Assembly: GCA_021014945.1 (NCBI GenBank)
Contig: MU266556.1
Location: 1-44,948 of the forward strand
From: Leucogyrophana mollusca
Lineage: Eukaryota; Basidiomycota; Agaricomycetes; Boletales
Reading direction: 5' to 3'
Length of the DNA stretch: 44,948 nt
Part shown: piece by piece, positions 11,849 through 23,617 of the stretch
Numbering within the stretch: the first letter of the stretch is position 1
Layout of the letters: every line of letters starts with the position of its first letter
Notes under the pieces: generated by a model
Seen by the model: only the letters and a program-made list of their open reading frames with translations
Database searches by the model: none
Told to the model about the DNA's origin: nothing
Made by a program: the position numbers and the translations under genes

Positions 11849-12371
11849 CCAAACATGCTGTCGCCGTTGCAGCACGTGATGTTCGGACTGGGAGTATCGC
11901 TCGCACAGTTGGCGTTGGCATCTCCGCTCCAGCAGCACCGAATAGTCTATTAGTATTTCCTCCCAAAGAGAAGTATATTTCGCCCACTAATGCGCCATCT
12001 ACGTATACAGCTAAATAATATCGCCATCAATTTCTTAGCCCTACTACACCTCTTATTTTCCACATAATGGCATTTATTCACGAGCTGGCAGTTTCTTTTT
12101 CTGCGTTTTCTCCTCACTCATTCTTTTAAGTTCCGCGAATTTAAACACCCGATCAGGCAGGCATTGTGGTTCATCGGAAACGTCATGGTCTCCCATCTTC
12201 AGTGACGTCACCGCACCCACAAACCAATGCACCTTGCTCCTCGGAGTCCTCTGCGTCATATGGTGTACTGATTCAGGCTGGTGTTCAGAATATAAAGCTA
12301 CCCGCCTGCGGAGATGTTTGATCATACATACCGCACACGAAACCCTATTAAAACACTCATATATCCCTACC
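11849..12371. other. Intergenic between PriA-like gene and small hydrophilic protein gene
   Basis: It holds the PriA-like 3' region, where an alternative last exon up to about 11955 is possible, and the promoter of the gene at 12372. No other coding signal is seen. Confidence 0.4.
12291..12297 (+). promoter_or_regulatory. TATA box (TATAAAG) of the 181-aa protein gene
   Basis: TATAAAG lies 75-81 bases upstream of the ATG at 12372. Confidence 0.6.
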
Positions 12372-13026
12372 ATGTCCACCGACGCGACGCGACAAAACAC
12401 CGGATCAAACTCAGATGTACACCCGTCTGCAGTCGGTTCCAACACTCAGCCAACGAAACCCAGTTCAACCGCGAATGGTAGCACTACGTTTGGCGACGAT
12501 GACCTGCCGCCTCAGAGACATGCGGGAGCTGTGGGTCTTGGACCTGAGTATGCAAAAGGAGCGGTCAGTAGACAACCCCCTCATATATTCTTGCATATCT
12601 AATGATCATGTCTGCAGGGTTTTGTGGACAAGATAGGCGGGCTGCAGGAAGAGTTGAAAGGAAAAATATTGCGCAAACCGGACATTGCGCAACATGGACA
12701 CGAGCGCAGGACGGGTGAACTGAAGAAGAAAGAGGGAGAAGAGGTTTGTGCTTACTCTCGTTACCTATGAGAACTTCGTGTGCTGAGGATAGCGTCAGGA
12801 CGAGCACATGGATCCTTTGAATCCTGGTGGAGGGAAGCCTGCGAAGGATAGTGACGATCAAGCGCATTCCCCTAATGAAGCGCCTATACCCAAGCCTGGA
12901 GACGAGGACGCAAACCCTCGGGAGAAGGACGAAAAGGCTCAGGCAGCTACCATTGCACCAGAAGGAACAGAACAGGCTCAGAAGCAGAGTGAAGGCGGTA
13001 ATGTAGAGGGTGTCAAAACCATCTAG
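12372..13026 (+). CDS. Hydrophilic, low-complexity protein of unknown function (181 aa)
   Basis: Exons 12372-12563, 12618-12743 and 12799-13026 join in phase 0 (546 nt). The N-terminal third is Ser/Thr/Asn-rich. A short ordered stretch follows, beginning GFVDKIGGLQEELKGKI and running to HERRTGELKKKEGEE; it is faintly reminiscent of CsbD-type stress proteins (glycine-spaced KGK helix then a repeated-charge helix), but I would not assign it. The C-terminal third is Pro/Glu/Lys/Gln-rich. There is no signal peptide or membrane helix, so it is probably cytosolic or nuclear. A TATA box and three consistent exons support a real gene. Function unknown. Confidence 0.7.
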
Positions 13027-13868
13027 AGACGCTTAACGAAGGCCCACATACCTGATCGTGAACCATGCACCGTAGCGCTAATGTACCTTCACCACATTGT
13101 AATTGAATCTTTCATTCCCAAGATTTCGAATCGTTCAAATTCGTAGTCGAGCCTGGGGTGCACAAGCCCCCCATCGTCATCATGTCAGTACCTGGATTTT
13201 ACACACGAACTCTCGCGAGAAATGAAACCATTTTGTATGTCGGAGGAATCACCAATGCTCGTGGCCAGTGCGGGTGCGACGCATCGGAGGTCACCACACC
13301 CCACATTCACGGGAGCGGGCCGCTCGGCTAATTTTCTACAGCTTCTGTCCTCTTCTGTCCTCAAAATTCCAAGTTCCTCCCCCACATTGTTCTGCGATGT
13401 CTCCAATCTCAGGAGAGCTTAGGCTATCTTCGACACCATCCTTCGACCATTTTCGCGACTAATCAATGCCCCATGGTTTCGTGTGGATCGTGTATCAAAT
13501 GAATATTCGGCGATGGAGTCGACGAGCGCCAATGGATGCTTTGGAACAGCAAGTTCCGGAAGCAAAAATCCACCTGGCACGTTTTATATAGGCTGCCATC
13601 CCACACGTTTAACTTCCACTTGCGAGCGGGCCGCCGTCATAACCAGCGAGACATATTGGCTTAACTACCGGAATACTCTTGGAGTATACTTGGAACCATG
13701 CAGTTTTAATTTCTCCGTGATGAGACCTGCGCATGCGTTCAGTCCATTGAGATCGCCATGTGTACAGGAAATACGCTGGAATGCGGGCTCTGCAGAAGTA
13801 TATAAGCAGCGTTGGTTTTCCTGACTGTCCAAGCGGCTCAAGTCTACTGGCCTCACAAGGATATCGCG
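13027..13868. other. Intergenic upstream of the GH12 gene
   Basis: No coding exon is recognised. Two TATA-like boxes are present: TTTTATATAGG at about 13582-13592 and TATATAAG at 13799-13806. The second suits the GH12 gene. Confidence 0.4.
13799..13806 (+). promoter_or_regulatory. TATA box (TATATAAG) of the GH12 gene
   Basis: It lies 63-70 bases upstream of the ATG at 13869. Confidence 0.6.
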
Positions 13869-14880
13869 ATGCTCCCCCTCGCAGCTTTACTCACACTGGT
13901 CCCATTCGTCGCCAGCACGCCTCTCCAGCGTGCCTCCGCCGTTGACACCACCGTTCAATGCGGGCAATATGATACTGTTACTGCTGGACAGTACTCATTG
14001 CTCACGAACTTGTGGGGCGAGTCCGACGCGACTTCTGGTTCACAGTGCTCCGAGATCACGTCGCTGAGCGGGACCACCATTGCGTGGGCGACCAACTGGA
14101 CTTGGACTGGTGGAACTAGCGTCAAGAGCTTCTCGAACATTCAGTTGGATGATGGCATCAACCAACAGCTCAGTGCCATTTCCAGCATGCCGGTGGGTGC
14201 TTTAGTGCACGACTGCGTGCTTCTGGCTCATCCTGACGGTTCACCGCGGTGCTTTGAATTGTAGACCACTTGGGACTGGTCCCAAGATAGCACCGGCACG
14301 GTCGTCGCAGATGTAGCGTACGACCTGTTCACGTCTGACACATCTGGCGGTTCAAACGTCAACGAGATCATGATTTGGCTTGCGAACTTCAACGCTGGCC
14401 CTATTTCCGCGGAGTACAACTCGGATGGCGACCCAGTCCCCGTTGCAACTGACATCTCACTTGGCGGATACACCTGGTAAGTCATTTCGATTTTTCGCAA
14501 CGACAAGTGGAATGAGTGGTGCTGACGTCCTGAAAGGGATTTGTACTCGGGCTCCAATGGCGCCAACCAAGTCTACTCTTACCTCCCCACGAGCGGTACA
14601 ATCCAGAGCTTCAACACTGACATCTACCCCTTCCTGACTGTGAGTTAAAAGTGATCTCCCTCACCTACCTTGGCTTAATGGTTGCTTGTTTCACGCAGTA
14701 CCTAGTCGATAACGAGGGCGTCAGCTCATCCCAATACCTCACTACCGCCCAGGGTGGAACCGAACCAACTTCCGGAACGGCGACCTTGACGACGTGGGTT
14801 CTTACTCTTTCCTTCTGATAAACTTTGGCTGAGAGTGGAAAATCCCTGCCAGGTCCGCGTACAGCTTGTCTATTAACTGA
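13869..14880 (+). CDS. Glycoside hydrolase family 12 endoglucanase/xyloglucanase (253 aa)
   Basis: Exons 13869-14192, 14265-14476, 14537-14639, 14699-14793 and 14853-14880 give 253 residues, the usual length for fungal GH12. A signal peptide ([17 protein letters not shown]) sends it out of the cell. Family blocks are present: [18 protein letters not shown], the nucleophile region [16 protein letters not shown] (Glu142), [13 protein letters not shown], and [16 protein letters not shown] with the acid/base Glu235. GH12 enzymes are retaining endo-glucanases that cut beta-1,4-glucan or xyloglucan. The last exon is only 28 nt and supplies SAYSLSIN plus the stop. There is no cellulose-binding module. 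Substrate preference cannot be told from the sequence alone. Confidence 0.93.
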
Positions 14881-15233
14881 AAGTTTAGGAATCCGGGATG
14901 TAGGTTAACAGAAGGCTTTCTTTGCGTACTGATCACAATGTTTTGGTACTTCGGAAATTCAGAGAGATGTTTGGTATATAACACAGCACTTTAAGCTTGA
15001 TGTTGCTGAATCGATCCGACACGATTTTACCAAGCATGGCGATTACGAGTCTTTAGCGTTTATAAAACTCGCGTTGTGACGCATCTCACGCCTGCTTGAC
15101 AAGCGCTCGTCGATCGCCCGCCTCACTTGCGCCACATTGTGATTTGTGATTCGTATCATCGCCATTCACCATACCTCGCAACAAACAATCAGCCTCCAGC
15201 AGCTCAGATTTGGTATTAAATGCTATAGCCGGC
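14881..15233. other. Intergenic between GH12 and GST genes
   Basis: No coding exon is seen. A TATAAAA box at 15061-15067 lies about 170 bases before the GST start and may serve it. Confidence 0.4.
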
Positions 15234-16051
15234 ATGACTGTAACCAAGATTATATTCTTTGACATCCTCACCACACTCTCAGTTCCGACGTCACCGAACA
15301 CATGGAAAGTAAGGTCAGTGCGCCACCGAACTATTTAGCCAGCAACGGCTTCTTCTAAGGTCACACAGGCAGACTGGCACTGAACTACAAAGGTCTCTCT
15401 TTCGAGACGAGGTGGGTGGAGACCTGCGACATCGAACGCGTCTGCAAATCTCTCGGCATTCCGCCCACTAGCGTTTCGCCCTCGGGCATTCCCAAGTACA
15501 CGCTCCCCGCACTCATCGACAACACATTCTCCACACCCACCATCTTATCAGATTCAACCCCAATCATCGAGTATCTCGAACGCGCGTACCCTGACCCCTC
15601 TCGCGCGTTATGTCCACCGAACACTCGCTCCCTCGAGGCATTGTTCGAATACCACATTAACACCTGCATCACTGCGCACCTTATCCCCCTGATGGTCATG
15701 CATATGTATGACAAGAAAACGCCCCGTGATCGTGCCCATTTCCGCGAGCGGATGGAGGCGGCCTTTGGGAAGAGGCTTGAGGACATCGAACTGCAGGGCC
15801 GTGAGAGAGAGGACGCGTGGAAGCGCATCGCAGGTGTTTTCGATCTGCTGGCATTTTTTATGGAGAAAAACAGTGCCGGGGAGTTCTTTACAGGGAAGAG
15901 CCTGTCGCTTGCGGACTGCACGATGGGAGGGCTTATGCTGGCGTTGAGATATGACAGCCCCGATGAGGCTTGGGGAAAGGTGATGACCTGGAGTAACCGA
16001 AGGTGGGCGCGCTACATGGCAGCGCTTGAGGAATGGGTGGTCGTGACATAG
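15234..16051 (+). CDS. Glutathione S-transferase, basidiomycete FuA/LigE-like type, copy 1 (252 aa)
   Basis: Two exons, 15234-15313 and 15373-16051 (759 nt). The N-terminal thioredoxin fold begins TKIIFFDIL and carries TSPNTWKVRLALNYKGL, the usual start of fungal FuA-class GSTs related to the bacterial etherase LigE. The GSH-site block PKYTLPALIDN...ILSDSTPIIEYLE contains the conserved cis-Pro and Ser. The all-helical C-terminal domain ends with SLADCTMGGLMLAL. FuA GSTs conjugate or bind aromatic compounds released from wood. The splice AAGTAAG|GTCAGT to CAGGCAG|A is chosen because it gives WKVRL, as in the neighbour. A paralog lies convergently 230 bp downstream. Confidence 0.88.
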
Positions 16052-16281
16052 GCGCATTCTCTGAGCGTGGGAGTTGTTGCAGTACTGATTGCACAATGTC
16101 ACTTGACGGAGGATATATGATATCCCAGGTTGTCCCGGAGCCCCAGGTTAGAGGCAGACATCGGCGGTTCATTCGAAACATGTGCTGGGATTTACTGCTC
16201 AAATGATAAAAGGGCCTTGAATCTAGAATGGAGACATCTATGGATGGATACACCTGGACCGCCGCCCAGGGTATGAAGATT

Positions 16282-17122
16282 CTAGAGGTTAGAGAGAAAC
16301 CGGTTCGCGGGGACATGCATCAATGGCTCGAAAGTGATGAGGTACTTGGCCCACAGTCCTCCCCTCCAACTAGCAACTCGTTCCCATATGTCGGGGCTAG
16401 CGTGATAAAACATTAGGAGTAAACCGCAGAGTGTGAAATCTACCAAGCATGGACTTCCACCCACGATGTAGTCGCCACCACCCTTCATTAGCGACTCCGC
16501 GAACAAACCGAATGCACCTTCCAGCTTTTTCAGGAGTATCTCTCGATCCTGCCCAGTGCTCTGCACCTCGTCAATAGCCTTCCCGAAAGCAGCTTCGGTG
16601 CGACGGCGAAGGTGAAGTTGATCGCGTGGACCCTTCTTCGAGTAGATGCCCATAATGATCAAGGGATAAAGCAGGGGTGTGATAGACGTGGCAATATGGT
16701 GCTCGGATGCAGCAATAAGTGCACGAGTACCCGGAGGAATGATCGCGCGGGAAGGGTCGGGGTCAGGGTATGTTGTTTCAAGATATTCAATGATGGGTGT
16801 AGAGTCAGACAATACGACTGAACGGGACGATGTATTATCGATCAGGGCTGGGAGGGTGTATTTAGGATCGCCGTTGGGTTTCGTTGCCGTAGGAGGAATA
16901 TTCAAAGACTTGCAGACAGATTCTATGTCTACGCTCTCAACCCAGCAGGTTCGGTACGCTAGCCGCTTATAATTAAGCACTAGCCTGTAGCGCCAGTCAG
17001 AGGGGTCAAACTCGGATAGGGAGACCGCCAGCACACCTCACTTTCCATGTGTTTGGAGACGTGGGGATTGAGCCGGGAATAACAGTCGGTATATCAAAGA
17101 ATGTGATACCTGCTTTCTGCAT
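16282..17122 (-). CDS. Glutathione S-transferase, FuA/LigE-like type, copy 2 (262 aa)
   Basis: Two minus-strand exons, 17122-17037 and 16984-16282 (789 nt). The protein starts MQKAGITFFDIP, then TSPNTWKVRLVLNYKRL and the GSH-site block PKYTLPALIDN...VLSDSTPIIEYLE. The single intron (52 nt) is at exactly the same codon as in copy 1, inside the Arg of WKVR. The helical domain is present, with SPCLVDFTLCGLLLMF near its end. The pair is inverted tail-to-tail with 230 bp between stops, so it arose by inverted duplication or duplication plus inversion. The copies are clearly diverged, so the event is not recent. Role as for copy 1: probable detoxification in the cytosol. Confidence 0.87.
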
Positions 17123-18254
17123 CTCGACATAAGATGCCAAGTAGGGGCAAAAGCTTGAAAACTAGGGGGTAAAGAAGTGAGATGGTCCCTGATAGATTTG
17201 GATGGCGTTGTCTGCACTGCAGGATATTATCGCGCAGGCCGAGGATCAGCTCAGCTGCCTGGATTCCTGAGCTTGAGAAGGCGGGTAGGCGCCATGATCC
17301 AAGTTGCGTATATTTGGAACATCGGTAACTCTCCTGCGTCGAAGAACTTACCTGGGAAACTGACTACGGTAGTGGATCAAGCTGAGTGGATGGCCCATGG
17401 GGATTTCAAAGGGAAGTCCGGGACGGTGGCCTGCCGTGATGTCACTCCAGTATTTGAGTGTGACAGCCGTGTCACGTACACACGTGACATCGCGCCCCTC
17501 GCGCTGTCGGTGTTGCAACCTTTATCGTCATTTATAAGCGAATTTTTACTGAATAGTCAAGCACACAATGGAATCGACGAAAGCCGGCGACCTGCATGGA
17601 ATACCGCGTTCACTCTTCTTGGGGTAGGTAGGATTTTTCCATCAGCTGGAGAAGCTGCTCTCAGCCTCTTGAGTTGCTTCCTCTTTGGTGCACACTGACC
17701 ATAGGCCTTTCAACAATCGTTCGTTCCTTCAAGGAAGGCAGCGGTCAGCTGCTTTCACTGTGGGAACAGGCGGAGAGCGGCTATTACTTTGACTTAGGTG
17801 TCGGATCTCAGGCTGGTACGTATGATATCTTCGTACGCTGCGGTATGTATCTCCGCACCAGCTGATGTGGGAAGCAGACATTATGATCGGCCCGCTTGAG
17901 CGTGCCCTTGCTCGGTCACATCCAAATAGCCCGAACTGTCCTGGCGAGAGGTGCGCAGTGCTCAGCATGACCTCGAGCTCAGGACGGCTCTGCCCTGAAC
18001 GAACTCTAAGGCACCGAATCACTGTCCGTGCGTTAACTTGTATTTATAGCAGACCTTCGACGCGATTATCATCAGACCCAATAGAATACATGCTTTCCAC
18101 GGTCAGCACCACAAACAAGCGCCTGGCGGCAACCGGACAGGGTTTCTCCACCGCTTGGGTCATATGACCTGTACAGAGATGCTGAAGGAGGTCCTTGATT
18201 GTCCAACAACATCGTTCACAAAGGCCACCTTTCGCGTCTCAACTCTCATCCGAT
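17123..18254. other. Intergenic (~1.1 kb) between divergent GST copy 2 and MFS transporter 1
   Basis: It must contain both promoters. A TATTTATAG-like box near 18041-18050 could serve the MFS gene. A 173-codon frame at 17177-17698 shows no familiar domain and I do not call it. Confidence 0.4.
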
Positions 18255-20217
18255 ATGTCGTCGGTGGACGAGCAACATTCCCGGCCAGGACTCGCGAAAT
18301 CAAAAGAGGGCGCGATTCAACATATCGAAGATGGTTATGATACTGATGCTGAGTTCGGTGGACACGACGCGCGCCAGCTGCTTGAACGGAAGTTCATTGC
18401 AAAACTTGACCTTCGCATGTCGATCTTGGTGATCATCTACATATTAAACTATGTAAGGAGTATCTGTTAATCAAGGACGCGTCGAGGCTGATTACTGTCG
18501 ACTTCAAGATCGATAGAAACAATGCAAGGTTGGTCGGGGCCGGCGTCGTCGTAGATACGGATTGATCGAAATATCTTTTCCAGTGCTGCACGGTTGCGTG
18601 GTTTGCAGACGGATCTTGATCTTCAGGGACAAGAGTTTGCAACGCTCTTGTCCATATTGTATGTTGGCTATGTCATCATGCAGGTTCCGTCGTGAGTCTA
18701 TCCCTTCACCTTGTTTCATCACTGCTGAAGGAAGCCTAGTAATATGTTCATGAATTACGTCGGTCGGCCATCAATATATCTCCCCGCATGCATGATCATT
18801 TGGGGAGTCATATCTATCCTCACAGGTAAACAGCTTATCCGCGACCTCTGTAGATGTCTAATGGCGAAATATAGGGATTACGAAGAAGTACATCCCCTTG
18901 ACTACATTTACCTGGCCACAGCTGACCCCTTTTCAGCTTCGTTGGCGCATTGCTCACCAGATTCTTCCTCGGTTTCGTAGAGGCCGCGTTCTTTCCGGGT
19001 TCACTGTTCTTGATTTCAAAGTGGTATAAGCGCAACGAGGTTGGGTTTAGGACGGCTCTACTATATTGTGGCAACATCATCAGCAATGCCTTTGGTGCAT
19101 TGATAGCATCCGGAATACTGAACGACATGCAAGGGAAACTCGGTGACGCAGCTTGGAGGTAGGCTCGTACAGATGAACGTACTGTTATGTTGGTCTCATA
19201 CTTTTGAAACCAGATGGCTGTTCTATATCGAGGGTAGCCTCACCGTGTTCATTGCCATCTGCGCTATTTTCATCCTTCCAGACTTCCCACATAACACTCG
19301 CTGGTTATCTGATCAGGAGCGTCGGCTTGCAATGAAGCGCATGGAAGAAGACGCTGCGACCACTGATCCTGATGAAGCTGGACAAGCGTCAGGGCTATGG
19401 CTCGCACTTACGGACTGGAGAGTTTGGTGGTTTGCATTCGCCATGTGCTCCCAGATTGTGGCTGTTAGCTTCAACATGTTTTTCCCGACATTGAGCGCCA
19501 CCATGGGGTTCAACCCTACTGTCACTTTGCTACTATGTGCTCCACCTTTCATCTTTACCGCGATATTCGCTTTCTTTTACTCCAGGTACGCTTTGCTTTT
19601 CCCAGTGACCATGGCTTTGGTGATAGATTTGCTTTTCAGAGTGTCAGACAGAAGCGGGCTACGATTCAACTACATCGCCGGGTCTGAGGTTGTGGGCATC
19701 ATTGGATTTGTCATTGCCATGTCCACAATGAACACCGCCGCGAGATATGTTTCGCTGTTCGTGATGACTCGGAATAACTATCTGGAGCAGGCAGCTGACG
19801 CGTCGTCCTATAGATTCCTAATGGCCCAGTCATATGGCGGTTTGATCGTATTCTATGCCTGGATGAGCAACTCGTTCTATTGGCCGGCTTCAAAACGTGC
19901 CGTGTCAATAGCGTTCATCAATGCATTTTCGCAGCTGGGAAACATCGCTGGCTCGTAAGTTTACGCTCCGTGATACCCCTGATGGTGTTTGGAAACATCT
20001 AACCACATGACATTCTGGGCTTGGCGACAGCTACATCTGGCCCTCGAACTGGGGTCCGTCGTACCGATACTCGTACGGCATTTGCATTGCGACCTCGGTC
20101 TTAAGCATCATCATGTGCTGGGTCTTCAAGGAGCACCTTGCCTCTATCAACAGGAGAATGGACAGAGAAGACGCAGCCAGCGGGTCAACTAAGAAGGGCT
20201 TCCGGTATCTCCTCTGA
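18255..20217 (+). CDS. MFS transporter, Dal5/allantoate-permease (anion:cation symporter) family, copy 1 (487 aa)
   Basis: Ten exons: 18255-18452, 18509-18528, 18584-18691, 18740-18825, 18875-18887, 18937-19158, 19214-19585, 19640-19756, 19814-19954 and 20031-20217 (1464 nt). After a ~50-residue cytosolic N-terminus come the family marks KLDLRMSILVIIYILNYIDR, GQEFATLLSILYVGYVIMQ, GRPSIYLPACMIIWG, the helix-4/5 block LTRFFLGFVEAAFFPGSLFL followed by SKWYKRNE, and the central loop ILPDFPHNTRWL. The second half has SATMGF, NTAARYVSL and SNWGPSYRYS. About twelve helices are expected, in the plasma membrane. This family imports small organic anions such as nicotinate, allantoate or pantothenate; the substrate here cannot be told. 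The 13-nt fifth exon encodes only part of GITKN. A 54-nt intron (19586-19639) is open in frame. Confidence 0.9.
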
Positions 20218-20555
20218 TTCACTACCTCCGCATGTCGTAAGATCTTCATGTTCTGCTCGTTCCCGGCGCTATCAAAATAATATGTACGCCGCTTTCCCTT
20301 TACCGTCGTTCTGATCGATGAGCGTTTGATCTGACGAGAGTTTCTGACCGAAAGCTATTTTAAGCTATGGTGTCGTGACAGGCCTTGTCAAACTACTTCC
20401 TCTCCAATGATTCTCCACAATGAACCCCATGACCATGGATATGATCCCTGTTACATCCCTTGGGGTCTGAAAATGCTACCGTGTTGGTCGTTGTACCTAC
20501 TTTATAGGGCACTGAGTGCGAGGAGCAAGGGTCGCAACCTCATCTCATTTCCCAG
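20218..20555. other. Intergenic between tandem MFS genes
   Basis: Short spacer with the 3' region of copy 1 and promoter of copy 2. An ACTTTATAGGG box near 20500 is a weak TATA candidate. Confidence 0.4.
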
Positions 20556-22509
20556 ATGTCGTCCCATGAATCCCTATCCAAGGTTGGATCGATCGAACAG
20601 ATTGAAGTCAAAGCCACGAGCGATGATGTATCCGGTGCCGAATTGGAACGCGCCAATGCTCATAGAGCACAACTGGAGAAAAAGTTGCTCAGGAAACTCG
20701 ACTTGAGGATGTCAATTCTAATTTTCATTTACATAATGAACTACGTGAGTCCCTTCTAGCATCGACCTTGCCTGTGTGATTTTACAAGCTAAATGCGTCG
20801 CAGATTGACCGAACGAACGCGACGTAGGCACTCATTTCACTCGTGCTCGGCCCTGTGTTCTTAGATGTGGTCAGTGCTGCGCGTCTCCAGGGTTTTGAGC
20901 AGGATCTGCACCTCGTAGGGCAGCAGTATTCGACCGTCATATCCATCCTCTTCGTAGGTTACATCATCATGCAGGTTCCCTCGTAAGTTGATTGTGAGTT
21001 GCATACGAGGCATGAAACTAAAAAAATTCGACCAACAGAAACATGTTTCTTAACTGGCTTGGACGTCCTTCGCTATACCTTCCTGGTTGCATGATCATCT
21101 GGGGAATGATCTCGATATTAACAGGTAAGCTCCGTGTTTGGCATCTCAAATGATACCACTGAGCTGGCTTCCAGGCATCACTACCAAGTAAGCACGCTAG
21201 AGCTGGATATCAAACAAAAAGCCATCGAGCCAACTTAAACCTGTAGCTACACAGGAGCAGTACTTGCTCGCTTCTTCGTTGGGTTCGTGGAAGCTGCATT
21301 CTTTCCAGGGGCACTTTTCTTGATATCACGTTGGTACAAACGTGATGAAGTTGGCCTTCGAACCTCAATTGTTTACTGTGGCAGCTTGATGAGTAATGGC
21401 TGGGGCGCTCTCATTGCATCTGGCATTCTAGCGGATATGCAGGGCAAACTTGGGCATGCCGCTTGGAGGCAAGTGATATCCTCTGTCTCTTTGGAGTGAC
21501 TAACGCGGTTGCACCAGATGGCTTTTCTACATCGAAGGCAGCATAACTATCTTTATCGCCGTTTGCGCTATCTTCATTCTCCCCGACTTCCCTCACAATA
21601 CAAAGTGGCTGACCCCAGAGGAACGGGAACTTGCGATATTGCGGCTCAAGGAGGACGTCGTTGCAGACACGGAAGGAGACTTAAATGTGTCACCACTACA
21701 AGGTTTATGGATGGCCCTGACTGACTGGAAAATGTGGTGGTTTGCACTTGCCGCCATCTCGCAACTCATTGCACAGTCGTTCTTCATATTTTTTCCCACT
21801 TTGAGCGCCACGATGGGGTTCGACACAACCGTGTCCTTGCTGCTTTGTGCCCCGCCATGGGTCTTTACCGCTCTGTTGGCGTTCGCCGTGTCGAGGTCGG
21901 TGTATCTCTGGAGAATCGGAGTGTCTCGAGAATAATCCTTCGCTAGACACTCAGACCTCAAGAAGAAACGATTCGTCTACATTGCAGTGTCTGAATTGGT
22001 CGGTATCCTTGGCTTTGTCATTGCCGCATGCACCATGAATACTGCAGCAAGATACATATCCCTGTCAGTATTCCAGATATGCTCCGGGCACCCAGTATTG
22101 ACTTTGTGACTGAGCAGGTTTCTCATGGCTCAGACGTATGCCGGTCTCGTCTGTTTTTACGCTTGGATGAGCAATTCGTTTCCTCGGCCTCCCGCCAAGC
22201 GTGCCGTCGCTATTGCTTTCATCAATGGATTCTCACAGCTGGGGAATGTAACTGGATCGTGAGTTGCGTTTTCTGAGTTCGCGTTCAAGGGTATCGCTAA
22301 GCCACAACGTTGGTTGCCCTAGATATGTATGGCCTTCGACATGGGGCCCGACCTATCGCTATTCATTGGTTATCTGTATAGCAAATGCAACCGTATTCAC
22401 GGTTATGTGCTGGGTTATGAGCCTGCACCTGTCCTCGTTGAACAAGAAGATCGAAAGAGAAGAACTAAACAAGGAAGCCACACCAGTTGGTTTCCGGTAT
22501 CTGGCGTAA
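20556..22509 (+). CDS. MFS transporter, Dal5/allantoate-permease family, copy 2 (486 aa)
   Basis: Ten exons: 20556-20744, 20804-20823, 20875-20982, 21039-21124, 21175-21187, 21247-21468, 21518-21895, 21947-22063, 22118-22258 and 22323-22509 (1461 nt). Eight of ten exons have exactly the same length as in copy 1; only exons 1 and 7 differ. Landmarks are KLDLRMSILIFIYIMNYIDR, GQQYSTVISILFVGYIIMQ, LARFFVGFVEAAFFPGALFL, RWYKRDEVGLRTSIVYCG, SATMGF, NTAARYISL and STWGPTYRYS. Intron 6 (21469-21517) starts with GC rather than GT (AG|GCAAGT), where copy 1 has GT. Function and membrane location as for copy 1. The pair is an old tandem duplication, since protein sequence has drifted while exon structure has not. 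Confidence 0.9.
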
Positions 22510-23617
22510 TGTCCTCTGACTGTTCGATCCTCTCATGCGCATGTACTTGTACGTTTGTATTTGAAGCCTTTGGGCACGACTCTCATGACAGTTATTGGAT
22601 TGGACGGAGGTTTGCAGTTTGCCAGCAGGGAGGCTTTGGGAGGGCCTGTGAAAGTGTGATTGACAATGATTGACACGAGCAACGCCAGTTCGGCAACTCG
22701 GCACCAGTGTGTAGTCTAAATATCGTTGACTTTGAAAACTCGAGGCGATTCAGCTTGGAGCTTGAAACTTGAAGCTTGAAGCCTGAAGTCCGATCTTTAA
22801 CCACCTCTTGAGGTGCCCATGCATTATCCTCATGCCTGCTCGGGTGTCTTCCGTGAATGTTATATGCACCCGGCTGTCGCCGCACATCGTGTAAAGCCCT
22901 TCAACGGTTTGAACAATCACTCCCTCTCGTAAAGATAGTCTTCTGTTCTCAATCAGAAGATTTACTCACCCCGAGTTTGTGGGGCGCATCGCATGTGCGC
23001 GTCACCCATGAATCGCCTGACTTCGTTTCATTGTTCTTCCGTCTTCGGGGACGGAGGTTACCCTAACGTCGGATCGTCGAGTTACTTTTCGGAGTCTAGG
23101 CCACTGTGGAGAACGCATTTGCATGTGGAGTTGTGGATGTACAAGTCTTGGAAGGGCTTTACGGCGGGATTAACCGAGGTACATGTTACGATCTGCAACA
23201 CCACGGCTCTTCACTCGGGCCCCGCCTCAGGATGTCATCTCCGAGCTCAGATCAAGAGCATCCCAAGAGTTCAGTTCCGACGCCGCCTGACGGACTCCTT
23301 CTCACTCGGCGATGCTGCGGCTGCTCTGCAAATACTACTGTCATAGAGTCGGACCATGTGCTGCCGAGCAGACTCTTATACTGTGCAGAACCGAGACAAC
23401 GTATTGGCAGCCATCCCCGCGGATTCTTCTCTCACTGGCGCTTCGCGGCTTTGTAGTTTGTGAATTGGCTGGATTTTGGTCCTTTTGTTGCTGACTGTCT
23501 CGGCCCCCTCGCTGACAGAATATCTCAACAAGTTTCTCCGCTCGATCGTTGTCTGACCAGTTAAATAGCTGTCTCTTTCTCCACAAGTCCTCATCGACCT
23601 ACTTGACCTTCTCCAAA
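22510..23617. other. Intergenic (~1.1 kb) upstream of the AA8 gene
   Basis: No recognised gene. There is a short imperfect tandem run of CTTGAAG-like heptamers near 22757-22789. No clear TATA box precedes the AA8 start. Confidence 0.35.

Noticed and set aside
11540..11938. 132-codon minus-strand frame opposite the PriA-like last exon
   Set aside because: Antisense shadow of a real exon; no domain.
17177..17698. 173-codon plus-strand frame between GST copy 2 and MFS copy 1
   Set aside because: No recognisable domain or hydrophobic pattern, and it lies where two divergent promoters must be.
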